From Parvibaculum lavamentivorans DS-1 (GTDB taxonomy: Bacteria; Pseudomonadota; Alphaproteobacteria; Parvibaculales; Parvibaculaceae), in contig NC_009719.1 in NCBI RefSeq assembly GCF_000017565.1, forward strand, positions 2,773,001 to 2,837,000: DNA of 64,000 bases. The letters are read 5' to 3'. The notes under the pieces are model-generated. The model ran no database searches. It was given only the letters and a program-made list of their open reading frames with translations, and was not told where the DNA came from. Made by a program: the position numbers and the translations under genes. Each line of letters opens with the position of its first letter. The stretch's first letter is position 1. Of this stretch, positions 1 to 11,029 are shown piece by piece.

Positions 1-196
1 GACCGAATTTCAGCTCAAATACATGCCGGGCCATCCGGCCGCGGACGAGGCGGGCTACGTCAAAATGCCGAATGTCAACGGCATGGTGGAGGCGATGGAC
101 ATGCGCGAGGCGCAGCGTTCCTACGAGGCCAACCTCAATCTCATTCAGGCGTCGCGCCGCATGATCTCTCAGACAATCGACATTCTGCGGAAGTGA
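1..196 (+). CDS. flgC: Flagellar basal-body rod protein FlgC (C-terminal part)
   Basis: This is the last 64 codons of a gene that begins before the window. FlgC is a proximal rod subunit of the flagellar basal body, exported by the flagellar type III machinery. The fragment has the conserved C-terminal block of rod proteins: GYVKMPNVN, then a [16 protein letters not shown] helix and a closing coiled segment ending in TIDILRK. It ends 13 bases before fliE, and the next four genes are all flagellar, so it belongs to the same operon. The identification rests on this family signature and on context. Confidence 0.9.
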   Translation, partial: TEFQLKYMPGHPAADEAGYVKMPNVNGMVEAMDMREAQRSYEANLNLIQASRRMISQTIDILRK

Positions 197-209
197 CGGG
201 AGCTAGACC

Positions 210-533
210 ATGACCACCATACCGGCATCCACAGCTCTCAACGCCTATGCCCGCGCCGCGGGAATGGGCGGCGGCGCGCAGTCGCCGCAGACGGGCGGGC
301 TCAAGGAAGCAGGCGGCGGCTTCGGCGACATGCTGAAGCAGGCGCTCGACGAGACGGTTGAAACGTCGAAATCCGGCGAAATGAAAATGGCGGCCCTGAC
401 CGGCACCCGCGACGGCAACATCGTCGATGTGGTGACGGCGGTCGCGGAAGCGGAAACCACCTTGCAGACGGTCGTGACCGTTCGCGACAAGGTGATCGCC
501 GCCTATCAGGAAATCTTGAGGATGCCGATCTGA
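210..533 (+). CDS. fliE: Flagellar hook-basal body complex protein FliE
   Basis: FliE (107 aa) links the MS ring to the rod at the base of the flagellum. The N-terminal half is Ala/Gly-rich and low in complexity. The C-terminal half carries the family pattern: GDMLKQALDET, a central VVTAVAEAETTLQTVVTVRDKV helix seen here at roughly residues 73-95, and an end in AYQEILRMPI, which is typical of FliE. The start at ATG 210 is preceded by a GGGAG ribosome-binding site. It lies between flgC and fliQ with short gaps, consistent with one transcript. Confidence 0.93.
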   Translation: MTTIPASTALNAYARAAGMGGGAQSPQTGGLKEAGGGFGDMLKQALDETVETSKSGEMKMAALTGTRDGNIVDVVTAVAEAETTLQTVVTVRDKVIAAYQEILRMPI

Positions 534-566
534 AAAAGATCGCAGCTGGGCAGGGCAGAACAGAGT

Positions 567-830
567 ATGAGCGGACCTGAAGTTCTCGATCTCGCGCGAC
601 AGGCGATTTACGTGCAGTTGATCGTGTCGGCGCCGATGATGGCGGTAGCGTTGCTGGTGGGTCTTGCCATTGCGCTCTTGCAGGCGCTGACGCAGGTGCA
701 GGAAATGACGCTCGTTTTCGTGCCCAAGATCGTCGCGATCTTTCTTACCATGCTGATATCCCTGCCATTCATGGCGCAGGCTCTTTCCGGCTTCATGACC
801 CTGGTCGCCCAGAAGATCGTTACGGGCTGA
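567..830 (+). CDS. fliQ: Flagellar export protein FliQ
   Basis: FliQ (87 aa) is an inner-membrane component of the FliPQR export gate. The protein is two hydrophobic helices (about residues 17-40 and 52-75) joined by a short polar loop containing QVQEMTLVFVPK, a strongly conserved FliQ/SctS feature. Length and two-helix topology match the family (about 88-90 aa). It is followed 15 bases later by fliR, the usual order. fliP is not in the window. Confidence 0.95.
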   Translation: MSGPEVLDLARQAIYVQLIVSAPMMAVALLVGLAIALLQALTQVQEMTLVFVPKIVAIFLTMLISLPFMAQALSGFMTLVAQKIVTG

Positions 831-845
831 CGGGGCGGGGCCGTT

Positions 846-1607
846 ATGATCACCATAGATTTCCTGCCGCAAACGGCCTTCACCTTCATGCTGGTGTTCT
901 CGCGGCTTGCCGCGATGATCATGCTGATGCCCGCGCTTGGCGAGGCGAGCATTCCGGCGCAGGTGCGGCTCATGCTGGCGCTGCTGCTCTCCTTCGTGAT
1001 GATGCCGCTGGTCGCGGGCAGCTATGGCGCGATCCCGGCAACGGTGCCCGGTCTCGTCTTCATCGTCTGCTCGGAAATCGCCGTCGGCCTGTTTATCGGC
1101 ACGGCCGCGCGCCTCATCATGAGTGCGCTGCATGTGGCGGGCAACATCATCGCCGCGCAGATGAGCCTTTCCTTCGCGATGAACGTCGATCCCTCGCAGG
1201 GCCAGCAGGGCGTGCTGATCGCGAACTTCCTGTCGCTGCTCGGCGTGACGCTTATTTTCGCGACCAATCTCGATCACGTGCTGATCGCGGCGATGCGCGA
1301 CAGCTATGAACTGTTCAAGCCGGGCGAGCCGATCCCGGTCGGCGATTTCCTGGCGATGGCTGTGAAGATGGTGTCGGGCTCGTTCCGGCTCGGCCTTCAG
1401 CTTGCCGCGCCGTTCCTCGTCTTCGGCCTGATCTTCTATCTCGGCATCGGCATTCTTTCGAGGCTGATGCCGCAGATTCAGATTTTCTTCATTGCGATGC
1501 CCGCCAACATCGCGCTCGGTTTCATTCTGCTTCTGTTGCTGCTCGGCGCATTGATGACCTGGTTCCTGCAGGGCTTCGAGCAGTATATTTCGATGTTCGT
1601 CGGTTAG
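846..1607 (+). CDS. fliR: Flagellar biosynthesis protein FliR
   Basis: FliR (253 aa) is a polytopic membrane subunit of the flagellar export gate. Several hydrophobic stretches are visible across the length, consistent with about six membrane segments, including a C-terminal leucine-rich one before the tail FLQGFEQYISMFVG. Family hallmarks include the N-terminal FSRLAAMIMLMPALGE and a central AGNIIAAQMSLSFA segment. The gene is 15 bases upstream of flhB, and the order fliQ-fliR-flhB supports the call. Confidence 0.95.
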   Translation: MITIDFLPQTAFTFMLVFSRLAAMIMLMPALGEASIPAQVRLMLALLLSFVMMPLVAGSYGAIPATVPGLVFIVCSEIAVGLFIGTAARLIMSALHVAGNIIAAQMSLSFAMNVDPSQGQQGVLIANFLSLLGVTLIFATNLDHVLIAAMRDSYELFKPGEPIPVGDFLAMAVKMVSGSFRLGLQLAAPFLVFGLIFYLGIGILSRLMPQIQIFFIAMPANIALGFILLLLLLGALMTWFLQGFEQYISMFVG

Positions 1608-1622
1608 GCCGGAGAGAGACAG

Positions 1623-2702
1623 ATGGCCGACCAGGACGATTCGGAAAAAACAGAAGAACCAACCCACCGAAAACTAGAGGAAGCCCACAAGAAGGGCGAC
1701 CTCGTCAAAAGCCAGGAAGTCAGCACCTGGTTTGTGATGATCGGCGGCGCGACGGCGATCGCGCTGATGGCGCCGTCCACGGCATCGTCGCTGATGGGCT
1801 CGCTCACCGTTTTTCTCGCACAGCCGGAAACGATCCCGATGGATGCCGAGCATCTGCGGCGGATCTGGCTGAATGTCGGCAGCAGCGCCTTCATGTCGAT
1901 GATCGGGCCGCTGGCCGTTCTGGTCGGTGCCGCGCTGGTCGGCCACCTGATCCAGCATGCGCCGGTCTTCACCGCCGAAAACATGAAACCGAAACTTTCG
2001 AAGATTTCGCCGAAGGAAGGGCTGCAGCGGCTGTTCGGGCCGAAGAGCCTGATGAACCTCGCCAAGGGAATCCTGAAGCTCACCATCGTCGGATCCGTGT
2101 CGGTGCTCATCATCTGGCCGGAACGCGACCGGCTGGCATTGATGATGACCTGGGAGATTGCGCAACTTCTGCCGCTGGTGCAGATGCTGGCGCTGAAGAT
2201 GTTTGCCGGCGTGATCGCGGTCATGACTGTCGTTGCGGCGCTCGACTATCTCTTCGAGCGGATGCAGTGGATGAAGAAGCAGCGCATGTCGATCCAGGAA
2301 GTGAAGGACGAATACAAGCAGATGGAAGGCGACCCCACGGTGAAGGCGAAGCTCCGCCAGATCCGTGCAGAGCGCGGGCGCAAACGCATGATGGCTGCGG
2401 TGCCGACCGCGACCGTCATCATCACCAACCCGACGCATTATGCCGTGGCGCTCAAATACGAGCAGGGAATGGGCGCGCCGGTCGTCGTCGCCAAGGGTGT
2501 CGATGCCGTCGCGTTCCGCATCCGCGAGGTCGGTCAGGAGCACGAGGTGCCGATCATCGAAAATCCGCCGCTTGCCCGTGCCCTTCACGCGACCGTCGAC
2601 ATCGACCAGGAAATCCAGCCGGAGCACTACAAGGCGGTGGCCGAGGTTATTGGATATGTCATGCGTCTTAAGGCTAAGATCGGCGGGCGCGGCCGGAGAT
2701 GA
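1623..2702 (+). CDS. flhB: Flagellar export switch protein FlhB
   Basis: FlhB (359 aa) is the substrate-specificity switch of the flagellar type III secretion system. The N-terminus has the family motif SEKTEEPTHRKLEEAHKKG, followed by four hydrophobic segments and a cytoplasmic C-terminal domain. The autocleavage site N269-P-T-H272 is intact in the context VIITNPTHYAVALKY. A GGAGAGAG ribosome-binding site precedes ATG 1623. It closes the flagellar run; the next gene, cckA, starts 60 bases later. Confidence 0.97.
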   Translation: MADQDDSEKTEEPTHRKLEEAHKKGDLVKSQEVSTWFVMIGGATAIALMAPSTASSLMGSLTVFLAQPETIPMDAEHLRRIWLNVGSSAFMSMIGPLAVLVGAALVGHLIQHAPVFTAENMKPKLSKISPKEGLQRLFGPKSLMNLAKGILKLTIVGSVSVLIIWPERDRLALMMTWEIAQLLPLVQMLALKMFAGVIAVMTVVAALDYLFERMQWMKKQRMSIQEVKDEYKQMEGDPTVKAKLRQIRAERGRKRMMAAVPTATVIITNPTHYAVALKYEQGMGAPVVVAKGVDAVAFRIREVGQEHEVPIIENPPLARALHATVDIDQEIQPEHYKAVAEVIGYVMRLKAKIGGRGRR

Positions 2703-2762
2703 TTCGAGCCGGGGCGCGGGCTTCGGGGCTCGCGGGCTTCAGGACTATAGCGGGAGCGGCTC

Positions 2763-5285
2763 ATGGCCGAGACACCGGCCGATTACGCCGACACGATCGA
2801 TAATTTGGATGACAGCGACGAAGCCGCCGGCGAGAGCGGCTGGGCGCTGCCCGCGCGGCGCTGGATCGTCATCGGCGGGGTGGCCATCGGTATCGTGGCG
2901 ACGCTTCTCGATGCCCTGGGCGTCCATGCGTTCGGCGTGCCTGGCGGGCTCACCGTTTTCGGCCTCTTCTCCATCGCCACCGTGGTGCTTTACGGGCTTT
3001 CCGGCAGCAATGCCGATGCGTTGACCCGCTCGCCGCTTGCCGCGGCCGATGCGCTGACGGCGCTTCCAGATCCCTGTTATGTGACGGACCGGCGCGGTTC
3101 GGTGCTGTTTGCAAACGAGGCCTATCGCTCGCTGGCCGGCGATTTCGATGCCGGGCGGCCGGCGCCGCTCGAACGGTTGTTGGCGGGGCAGGGCGATGCG
3201 GCGGAGGTCGTGTTCCGGCTGGCGCAGGCGGCGCGAACGGGATTTGCCGCCGAGGAAGAAGTGCGGCTCGGGCCGCGCGGGGGGCCACGCATCTACCGTG
3301 TCGTCGTCCGGCCGCTCAGCGGGCGCGCGGGTGGCGCGGTCTGGCTTTTCCGCGACCTGACGGCGGAGCGCGAACGGGCGGAAGCGGCGGAAAACATACA
3401 CAAGCGTTCGCTCGCCTATGTCGAACATGCACCGTTCGGCTTTTTCGCGGCGGACAGCGACGGCACCCTCATTTTCATGAATGCCCGCCTCGGCGGCTGG
3501 CTCGGCATGGAACCTCTCAGCATCGTCCAACGGCGAATGAAGCTCGACGAGCTTGTGCAGGGCGAGGCGCCGGCGCTGGCGGAAGGTGAGGCGGAGGAAA
3601 GCGGACAATTGCCGCCGCTCGATGTCGACCTGCGGGGCGCGGAAGGCCGGATCATTCCGGTTCGCATCATGCGGACGCGCGTCAGGGCGGAGAATGGACG
3701 GCAGGGGCGCATTTTTGCGCTGGTGCTGAACCGGACGACGGGCGACAAGGCCGAAGAAACAGCGCGCGATGCCGAGATGCGTTTTGCGCGCTTCTTCAAC
3801 AATGCGCCGATCGGCATTGCAACCGTCGATGCGGATTGCCGGATCGACAACGCCAACAAGTCATTTGTTGCCTATGTCGGCGAAGGTGTGGAGCGCGGTA
3901 CGAAGCTCACCGATCTTGTGGTGGAAGAAGACCGTGCGGCCGTTGCGGAAACGATCGGGCAGGCGCTTTCGGGGCGGCTTTCGGCGGCGCCGGTGGATGT
4001 ACGCCTCGTGCGCAATGCCGAGCGGGTGGGGCAGCTCTATGCCGCGCGCGTCGATACCGGGGCGGGCGCTTCCCTCGTTGTCTACCTGATCGACGCGACG
4101 GAGCAGAAGTCGCTCGAATTGCAATTCGCGCAGTCGCAGAAGATGCAGGCGGTGGGCCAGCTCGCGGGCGGCGTCGCACATGACTTCAACAACCTGCTGA
4201 CGGCGATCATCGGTTTTTGCGACCTGCTGCTGGCGCGGCATCAGGCGGGCGATCCTTCCTTCGCGGATGTCGTGCAGATCAAGCAGAACGCCAATCGCGC
4301 CGCGAACCTGACGCGGCAATTGCTCGCCTTCTCGCGGCGGCAGACGCTCAGGCCGAAGGTTCTTTCGCTCACCGACGCGGTGGCGGAACTGCAGAACCTG
4401 CTGGCGCGGCTCCTCACCGAGAAAGTCGAACTCAAGATCGTGCATGGCCGCGATCTCGGCCTTGTGAAGGTCGACCAGAACCAGCTCGAACAGGTCATCA
4501 TCAATCTCGCCGTCAATGCGCGCGACGCGATGCCGGATGGCGGCAAGCTCACCATCCGCACCGCCAATGTGTCGGAGGCGGACAGCCGCGCGCTCGATCA
4601 CCCGCTGATGCCGCATGGCGAATATCTGCTGATCGAAGTGGCCGATACGGGGCACGGCATCCCGAAGGAAAATCTCGGCAAGATCTTCGAGCCCTTCTAC
4701 ACGACGAAAGATCCTTCCAAGGGCACGGGGCTCGGCCTGTCGACGGTCTATGGCATCGTGAAGCAGACCGGCGGCTTCATCTTCCCCTATTCGACGATCG
4801 GCAAGGGCACGACCTTCCGCATCTATCTGCCGCGCTATGTCGAGACCGCCGCCGACCGTGTGGCGGAGGAGGCGGCTGCGGCGGCGACGCGGGTGGAGCC
4901 GGCCGATCTCACCGGCAAGGGCACCATCCTTCTCGTCGAGGACGAGGATGCGGTGCGGACCTTCGCGGCGCGGGCGCTTCAGACGCGGGGCTATGACGTA
5001 TTGCAGGCGGAAAGCGGCGAGGTGGCGCTGGCCGTGGTCGAACAATATGAGGGCCGGATCGACCTCGTGGTGTCGGACGTCGTGATGCCGAACATGGACG
5101 GGCCCACCATGGCCAAGGCGCTCAAGGGCATGCTTCCCGACACGCCGATCATCTTCGTTTCGGGCTATGCGGAGGACGCCTTCGCCAAGAGCCTCGACCC
5201 GAGCCAGGAGTTTCATTTCCTGCCGAAACCCTTTTCGCTCAAGCAATTGGCCGCCGCCGTTAAGGAAGTCATGAGCGCGAAGTAG
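2763..5285 (+). CDS. cckA: Cell-cycle hybrid sensor histidine kinase CckA
   Basis: This 840-aa protein is a membrane hybrid histidine kinase. Two hydrophobic segments (about 33-52 and 62-80) are followed by about three PAS-like regions (about 100-200, 220-325, 340-450), a dimerisation domain with phospho-acceptor H473 in GGVAHDFNNLL, an HATPase domain (N box with NLAVNARDAM near 581-590; G boxes DTGHGI and GTGLGLS), and a C-terminal receiver with acidic residues at 726-729 and phospho-acceptor D772 in VVSDVVMPNMDG. This layout and the H-box sequence are those of CckA, which in alphaproteobacteria feeds phosphate through ChpT to CtrA and controls cell cycle and flagellar genes. The position next to flagellar genes is consistent with that role. 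Confidence 0.88.
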   Translation: MAETPADYADTIDNLDDSDEAAGESGWALPARRWIVIGGVAIGIVATLLDALGVHAFGVPGGLTVFGLFSIATVVLYGLSGSNADALTRSPLAAADALTALPDPCYVTDRRGSVLFANEAYRSLAGDFDAGRPAPLERLLAGQGDAAEVVFRLAQAARTGFAAEEEVRLGPRGGPRIYRVVVRPLSGRAGGAVWLFRDLTAERERAEAAENIHKRSLAYVEHAPFGFFAADSDGTLIFMNARLGGWLGMEPLSIVQRRMKLDELVQGEAPALAEGEAEESGQLPPLDVDLRGAEGRIIPVRIMRTRVRAENGRQGRIFALVLNRTTGDKAEETARDAEMRFARFFNNAPIGIATVDADCRIDNANKSFVAYVGEGVERGTKLTDLVVEEDRAAVAETIGQALSGRLSAAPVDVRLVRNAERVGQLYAARVDTGAGASLVVYLIDATEQKSLELQFAQSQKMQAVGQLAGGVAHDFNNLLTAIIGFCDLLLARHQAGDPSFADVVQIKQNANRAANLTRQLLAFSRRQTLRPKVLSLTDAVAELQNLLARLLTEKVELKIVHGRDLGLVKVDQNQLEQVIINLAVNARDAMPDGGKLTIRTANVSEADSRALDHPLMPHGEYLLIEVADTGHGIPKENLGKIFEPFYTTKDPSKGTGLGLSTVYGIVKQTGGFIFPYSTIGKGTTFRIYLPRYVETAADRVAEEAAAAATRVEPADLTGKGTILLVEDEDAVRTFAARALQTRGYDVLQAESGEVALAVVEQYEGRIDLVVSDVVMPNMDGPTMAKALKGMLPDTPIIFVSGYAEDAFAKSLDPSQEFHFLPKPFSLKQLAAAVKEVMSAK

Positions 5286-5359
5286 CGAATGCTGGTTTCA
5301 CCATGCGGGACCATGTATCCTGTGCCGGTATGAAACGACGGGGCAAGCGGTTTCGCCTG

Positions 5360-6418
5360 ATGTCCATTGATCTGAGTACCCTCCAGCCGGACAGCTCCCG
5401 GCCGGCGCGCACGAGCGCGGAGAACCACCGGGCCGCGCTCGCCGTGGCGCGGCGGCATACGGGGCATGTCGCCTGGCCGACGGTGTTCGTGTCGCTCGGC
5501 TCGCTGGTGGCGCTTGCCGTGTCGACGGCGGCGGGGCTCACGGGCACATGGCCGCTCTGGGTGTCGATGCTGGTGAATGGCTATCTGCTGCTGATGCAGT
5601 TCATGGCGGTTCACGACGGCATCCATGACGCGATCTCGGGCGACGACCGGCGCTACAAATGGCTGAACGATACGCTCGCCTGGATCGGCGGCATCGCCAC
5701 GCTCATTCCCTATCGCGGCTACGATGTGATGCATCTCGTCCATCACCGCTATACCAATGATTTCGAGCGCGACCCGGATACATGGTGCGCCTCCCGCAAC
5801 CCGCTGGTGCTGGTGTTCCGCTTCTTCACGCAGACGCCGCACTACGTCTTCATGATGACGCGGATGGGCATGTGGAAAGACCCGGCGCACCGGAAGCAGT
5901 ATTTCATCGCCGGCGCGCATCATTTGACGGCGTGGACGCTTGTTGCCGTCGGCTTCGTCTATGGATGGGGCTGGGAGATCCTGATGCTGTGGATCTTCCC
6001 GACCTTCCTCAACGTCGCGCTGATCGGGCTCGTCTTCAACTACCTGCCGCACCGGCCGCATCTCTCGCAGGAGCGTTACAAGGACAGCGGCGTCTTCCTG
6101 CTGCCGCGCGCCATTCACCGGCTGGTGACGGTGCTCGACATGTACCAGACCTATCACCTCATCCATCACCTCTTCCCGCGCATCCCCTTCTACCGGATCG
6201 GCGCCGCCTTCCATGAAATGCGGCCGATCCTCGAGGCGGAAGGGGCGGTCATCCATGACTGGACCCATGCCTGGGACCGGAAGCGCGGCGGGCTGGCGGC
6301 ACGGCCGCTGGCGGGCGTCGCGCCGGGCGCGCGCATGGCGCGGGCCGGCGTGGCGGCAGAGGCGCCGGGTCGTGCCGTCGCGGACAGCGAAGCGGAACGC
6401 CGCGCGAACATGTGCTGA
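5360..6418 (+). CDS. Membrane fatty acid desaturase / hydroxylase family protein
   Basis: This is a diiron membrane enzyme of the fatty acid desaturase superfamily. The three histidine boxes are visible as HDGIHD, HLVHHRYTND and HLIHHLFPR, with hydrophobic segments around them. The substrate (acyl lipid, acyl-CoA or carotenoid-type) cannot be told from sequence. The start is uncertain: in-frame ATGs lie at 5303, 5330 and 5360, and 5360 (MSIDLSTLQ) gives a sensible N-terminus of 352 aa. The last roughly 50 residues are Ala/Arg-rich and look like a lineage-specific tail. It stands alone between cckA and recA. Confidence 0.75.
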   Translation: MSIDLSTLQPDSSRPARTSAENHRAALAVARRHTGHVAWPTVFVSLGSLVALAVSTAAGLTGTWPLWVSMLVNGYLLLMQFMAVHDGIHDAISGDDRRYKWLNDTLAWIGGIATLIPYRGYDVMHLVHHRYTNDFERDPDTWCASRNPLVLVFRFFTQTPHYVFMMTRMGMWKDPAHRKQYFIAGAHHLTAWTLVAVGFVYGWGWEILMLWIFPTFLNVALIGLVFNYLPHRPHLSQERYKDSGVFLLPRAIHRLVTVLDMYQTYHLIHHLFPRIPFYRIGAAFHEMRPILEAEGAVIHDWTHAWDRKRGGLAARPLAGVAPGARMARAGVAAEAPGRAVADSEAERRANMC

Positions 6419-6462
6419 TTTTCCCTTTAATCTCAATGGCTTGAAAAATCCGTTGCCAATGA

Positions 6463-6477
6463 GAACAAAATAAGTAC
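6463..6477 (+). promoter_or_regulatory. Probable SOS (LexA) box upstream of recA
   Basis: GAAC, seven bases, then GTAC lies about 65 bases before the recA start. The alphaproteobacterial LexA site is a direct repeat GAAC-N7-GAAC (GTTC-N7-GTTC on the other strand), so this differs at one position. The location in the recA leader is what is expected for an SOS operator. Confidence 0.5.
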
Positions 6478-6541
6478 ATTGACCGTCAAGGAACGGCGCG
6501 TTGCGCGACTCGGCGGGTGATGGAATAAGGGGAAATCGGTC

Positions 6542-7639
<1,098 letters not shown>

Positions 7640-7673
7640 GGTTTTACTTCGGTTCTCTAGCCGAATGTGCAGG

Positions 7674-7709
7674 GCGGCGCCGGGTACCCTCCGGCGCCGC
7701 TTTCTTTTT
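7674..7709 (+). terminator. Rho-independent terminator of recA
   Basis: A perfect 10-bp stem (GCGGCGCCGG with CCGGCGCCGC) closes a 7-base loop and is followed by TTTCTTTTT. It lies 34 bases after the recA stop. Confidence 0.92.
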
Positions 7710-7867
7710 GCGCCCTTGTCCCGTCATTTCACCTTTCCGCGCCGCTCAGGGCCTTTCTGGACAGGGGACGGGGCGACAGGTAAAAGCTGACACCCTATAT
7801 ATCCTTGAGAAACGGGCGGATTGCGGGCCTCGTCCCTTCCGCCCCTTATCCCGAAAACGAGCGGAAA

Positions 7868-10546
7868 ATGGCCGGCGTCAACGAGATCAGAAGCAAGTAT
7901 CTGGAATTTTTCCGGGCGCAGGGCCATGAGGTCGTGGCCTCCGGTCCCCTTGTGCCGAATAACGACCCGACGCTGCTTTTCACCAATGCCGGCATGGTGC
8001 CGTTCAAGAATGTCTTCACCGGTCAGGAGACGCGGCCCTACAAGCGCGCGGCGAGCTCGCAGAAATGCGTGCGCGCGGGCGGCAAGCATAATGACCTCGA
8101 CAATGTCGGCTATACGGCGCGCCATCACACCTTCTTCGAGATGCTCGGCAACTTCTCCTTCGGCGACTACTACAAGGCCGAGGCGATCGAGTTCGCCTGG
8201 GATCTCATCACGAAGGAACTGGCGCTGCCCGAAAGCCGCCTCATGGTCACCATCTATGAGGATGATGACGAGGCGCACGGGCTCTGGAAGAAGATCACCG
8301 GCCTGAGCGACGACAAGATCGTCCGCCTCGGCGCCAAGTCGAATTTCTGGCAGATGGGCGATACCGGTCCCTGCGGCCCGAATTCGGAAATCTTCTACGA
8401 TCACGGCGACAAGATCCCCGGCGGCCCTCCCGGCAGCCCGGACGAGGATGGCGACCGCTTCATCGAAATCTGGAACCTCGTCTTCATGCAGTATGAGCAG
8501 CATGAAGACGGCTCGCGCACGCGGCTGCCCAAGCCCTCGATCGACACCGGCATGGGCCTCGAGCGCATCGCCGCCGTGTTGCAGGGCACGCATGACAATT
8601 ATTCGACCGACCTGATGCGCTCGCTCATCGTCGCCTCCGCCGAGGCCTCGAAAAGCGATCCGGACGGGCCGCACGCCGTCAGCCACCGCGTCATCGCGGA
8701 TCATCTCCGTTCAAGCTCGTTCCTCCTCGCCGACGGCGTGATGCCGTCGAACGAAGGCCGCGGCTATGTGCTTCGCCGCATCATGCGCCGCGCCATGCGC
8801 CACGCGCAGCTCGTCGGCGTTGCCGAGCCGCTGATGTGGCGGCTCGTTCCGGCGCTTGTCCGCCAGATGGGCGATGCCTATCCCGAATTGCGGCGCGCCG
8901 AGGCGCTCGTCACCGAAACGCTGCGGCTCGAAGAAACGCGCTTCCGCGAAACGCTGACGCGCGGGCTGAAGCTGCTCGACGAGGAAATCGAAAGCCTCGG
9001 CGGCAAGGGCGTGCTGGCGGGCGAGGTCGCCTTCAAGCTCTACGACACTTACGGTTTCCCCCTCGATCTCACGCAGGATGCGCTGCGCTCGCGCGGCATG
9101 AGCGTCGATCAGACCGGCTTCGACGAGGCAATGGCGAAGCAGCGGCAGGATGCGCGCGCCGCCTGGTCGGGTTCCGGCGAGAAGGCAACGGAAGCTGTCT
9201 GGTTCGAGCTCCGCGACAAGGTCGGCGCCACGGAATTCCTCGGCTATGAAAGCGAGATTGCGGAAGGCAAGGTCGTCGCGCTCCTCGTGGATGGCCAGCC
9301 TGTCGACAAGGTGGAGGCCGGCACGGACGCCGCCCTCATCACCAACCAGACACCGTTCTATGCGGAGTCCGGCGGCCAGGTCGGCGACACCGGCATCGTC
9401 TTCTCGGCCGATGGCGCGGAGTTCCCCGTCATCGACACGATGAAGAAGCTTGGTGCGCTGCATGTCCATATCGGCAAGCTCGCGCGCGGCACGCTGAAGC
9501 TCGGCGACATCGTCGAGATGAAGGTCGACAAATCCCTGCGCGATGCAACGCGCGCCAATCACTCCGCAACCCATCTGCTGCATGAGGCGCTGCGCCGCGT
9601 GCTCGGCGATCACGTGACGCAGAAGGGCTCGATGGTCGGGCCGGAGCGGCTGCGCTTCGACTTCAGCCATCCGAAGCCGATGACGCCGGAAGAAATTTCC
9701 GAGGTCGAGACCATCGTCAATCGCGTGATCCGCCAGAACGCGGAAGTGACGACGCGGCTGATGACGCCGGAAGATGCGATCGCGGCGGGCGCGCTGGCGC
9801 TTTTCGGCGAAAAATATGGCGAGGAAGTGCGTGTGCTGGCCATGGGGCTCGATGACGAAAACCCCAACGGCACCTATTCGGTCGAGCTTTGCGGCGGTAC
9901 GCATGTGCGCCGCGTCGGCGACATCGCGATCTTCAAGATCGTCAGCGAAAGTGCGGTCGCGTCAGGCATCCGCCGCATTGAGGCGCTGACGGGCGAGGGC
10001 GCTCGCGCCTATCTCGTCGCACAGGACAGGATCGCGAAGGAAGCGGCAAGCGCGCTTCGCATTTCGACGGAAGACCTGCCGGCCCGCGTCGTCTCGCTGA
10101 TGGAAGAGCGCAAAAGGCTGGAGCGCGAGCTGGCGCAGGCGAAGAAGCAGCTTGCCATGTCCGGCGGCGGCGGTTCCGGCGGGCAGGAATCACCAGTGCA
10201 GGAATTCGGCGGCGTGAAGCTCATTGCGCGCAAGCTTGAAGGCGTGAACCCGAAGGATCTGCGCGGCCTCATCGACGAGAGCAAAAAGCAGCTCGGCTCC
10301 GGCGTCGTGGTGCTTGTCGCAATTTCGGAAGACGGCAAGGGCGCCATCGCCGTCGGCGTCACCGACGATCTCACCTCGCGCTACAACGCGGTCGAACTCG
10401 TGAAGGCGGGTGCGGCGGCAATGGGCGGCAAGGGCGGCGGCGGAAGGCCCGACATGGCGCAGGCCGGCGGCCCGGAAGCCGAAAAGGCCGACGCCGCGCT
10501 CGACGCGGTGAAGGCGGCGGTCGGCGAACTTGCCGGTGCTGCGTAG
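7868..10546 (+). CDS. alaS: Alanyl-tRNA synthetase
   Basis: AlaRS (892 aa) charges tRNA-Ala. The class II core begins with [11 protein letters not shown] and continues with [16 protein letters not shown]. The editing domain has the zinc-ligand motifs HSATHLLH and CGGTHV. A Gly-rich linker (SGGGGSGG) precedes the C-terminal oligomerisation/C-Ala domain. I chose the ATG at 7868 (MAGVNEIRS) because the family begins just before NEIR; the frame stays open to 7805. The gene ends 11 bases before a palindromic repeat. Confidence 0.98.
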   Translation: MAGVNEIRSKYLEFFRAQGHEVVASGPLVPNNDPTLLFTNAGMVPFKNVFTGQETRPYKRAASSQKCVRAGGKHNDLDNVGYTARHHTFFEMLGNFSFGDYYKAEAIEFAWDLITKELALPESRLMVTIYEDDDEAHGLWKKITGLSDDKIVRLGAKSNFWQMGDTGPCGPNSEIFYDHGDKIPGGPPGSPDEDGDRFIEIWNLVFMQYEQHEDGSRTRLPKPSIDTGMGLERIAAVLQGTHDNYSTDLMRSLIVASAEASKSDPDGPHAVSHRVIADHLRSSSFLLADGVMPSNEGRGYVLRRIMRRAMRHAQLVGVAEPLMWRLVPALVRQMGDAYPELRRAEALVTETLRLEETRFRETLTRGLKLLDEEIESLGGKGVLAGEVAFKLYDTYGFPLDLTQDALRSRGMSVDQTGFDEAMAKQRQDARAAWSGSGEKATEAVWFELRDKVGATEFLGYESEIAEGKVVALLVDGQPVDKVEAGTDAALITNQTPFYAESGGQVGDTGIVFSADGAEFPVIDTMKKLGALHVHIGKLARGTLKLGDIVEMKVDKSLRDATRANHSATHLLHEALRRVLGDHVTQKGSMVGPERLRFDFSHPKPMTPEEISEVETIVNRVIRQNAEVTTRLMTPEDAIAAGALALFGEKYGEEVRVLAMGLDDENPNGTYSVELCGGTHVRRVGDIAIFKIVSESAVASGIRRIEALTGEGARAYLVAQDRIAKEAASALRISTEDLPARVVSLMEERKRLERELAQAKKQLAMSGGGGSGGQESPVQEFGGVKLIARKLEGVNPKDLRGLIDESKKQLGSGVVVLVAISEDGKGAIAVGVTDDLTSRYNAVELVKAGAAAMGGKGGGGRPDMAQAGGPEAEKADAALDAVKAAVGELAGAA

Positions 10547-10556
10547 AGAAGCGCCT

Positions 10557-10748
10557 CGCTCTCTACCACCCTCTCCTTGGGGGAGGGTCGACAAAATTCA
10601 AGCGGAACGCGCCGAATTTTTCGGGGCGGGGGCTGTGCTTCCGCCCCGATGAACTTTCCCGCTCGTAATTGCAGTCAAGCCGCGACCCTGCCCCAAACCG
10701 CTTGCAGCGGTTTGACCCTCCCCCAAGGGGAGGGTGGTAGAGAGGAGC
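10557..10748. repeat. Palindromic repeat family A, copy 1
   Basis: A long inverted repeat begins about 10 bases after the alaS stop. Its arms (10557-10589 and 10714-10748) each contain the core CCTTGGGGGAGGGTC or its complement and match across roughly 31 bases with one or two differences. The interior has smaller inverted repeats, including ACCGCTTGCAGCGGT. Related copies are at 41898, 43604, 50137 and 53021, so this is a dispersed REP/BIME-like family. Confidence 0.85.
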
Positions 10749-10803
10749 GTCCGCGAAAATAAACTTGTCCCCCTCCATTCCTCCGTCCCCATATTAGTTT
10801 CAT

Positions 10804-11007
10804 CTCGCTCCGCGAAGGGCGCGTCCGGACGGCCGGTTGCGTGGAGAGGGAGCGGCGTCCTGCGGTGTGCGGAGTAACGTACCGTGCATCCCGGGAGGAT
10901 CTGATTGTGGAGCGGACACTACGATCCGCAAGCGGCCGGCCGATAAAAGCCGGAGCACCGTTGGGTTATGGGTGGCAGGTTCAAGAATCGCCGTGCGCGG
11001 AGCGTCG
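10804..11007 (+). ncRNA. Candidate structured RNA, possibly 6S-like
   Basis: No credible protein is encoded here. CGCTCCGCG at 10806-10814 is perfectly complementary to CGCGGAGCG at 10996-11004, so the whole 200-base stretch can close on itself. Internal hairpins include GCGGA/TCCGC near 10914-10932 and CCGGC/GCCGG near 10937-10956. By eye the order of elements (GGTGTGCGG, a CCCGGGAGG segment, TGTGGAGCG, ATAAAAGCC, then CAGGTTCAAGAATCGCC near the 3' end) parallels the E. coli 6S RNA, which inhibits sigma-70 RNA polymerase. A TATTAG box at 10792-10797 would fit a start near 10804. This is pattern matching only, and no covariance model was run. Confidence 0.35.
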
Positions 11008-11029
11008 GAGGAGGACGCATCCCGCCAAT

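Noticed and set aside
141-1667. A 508-codon open frame on the minus strand
   Set aside because: It is antisense to fliE, fliQ and fliR, is rich in His/Arg/Glu as a GC-skew shadow, and has no family features.
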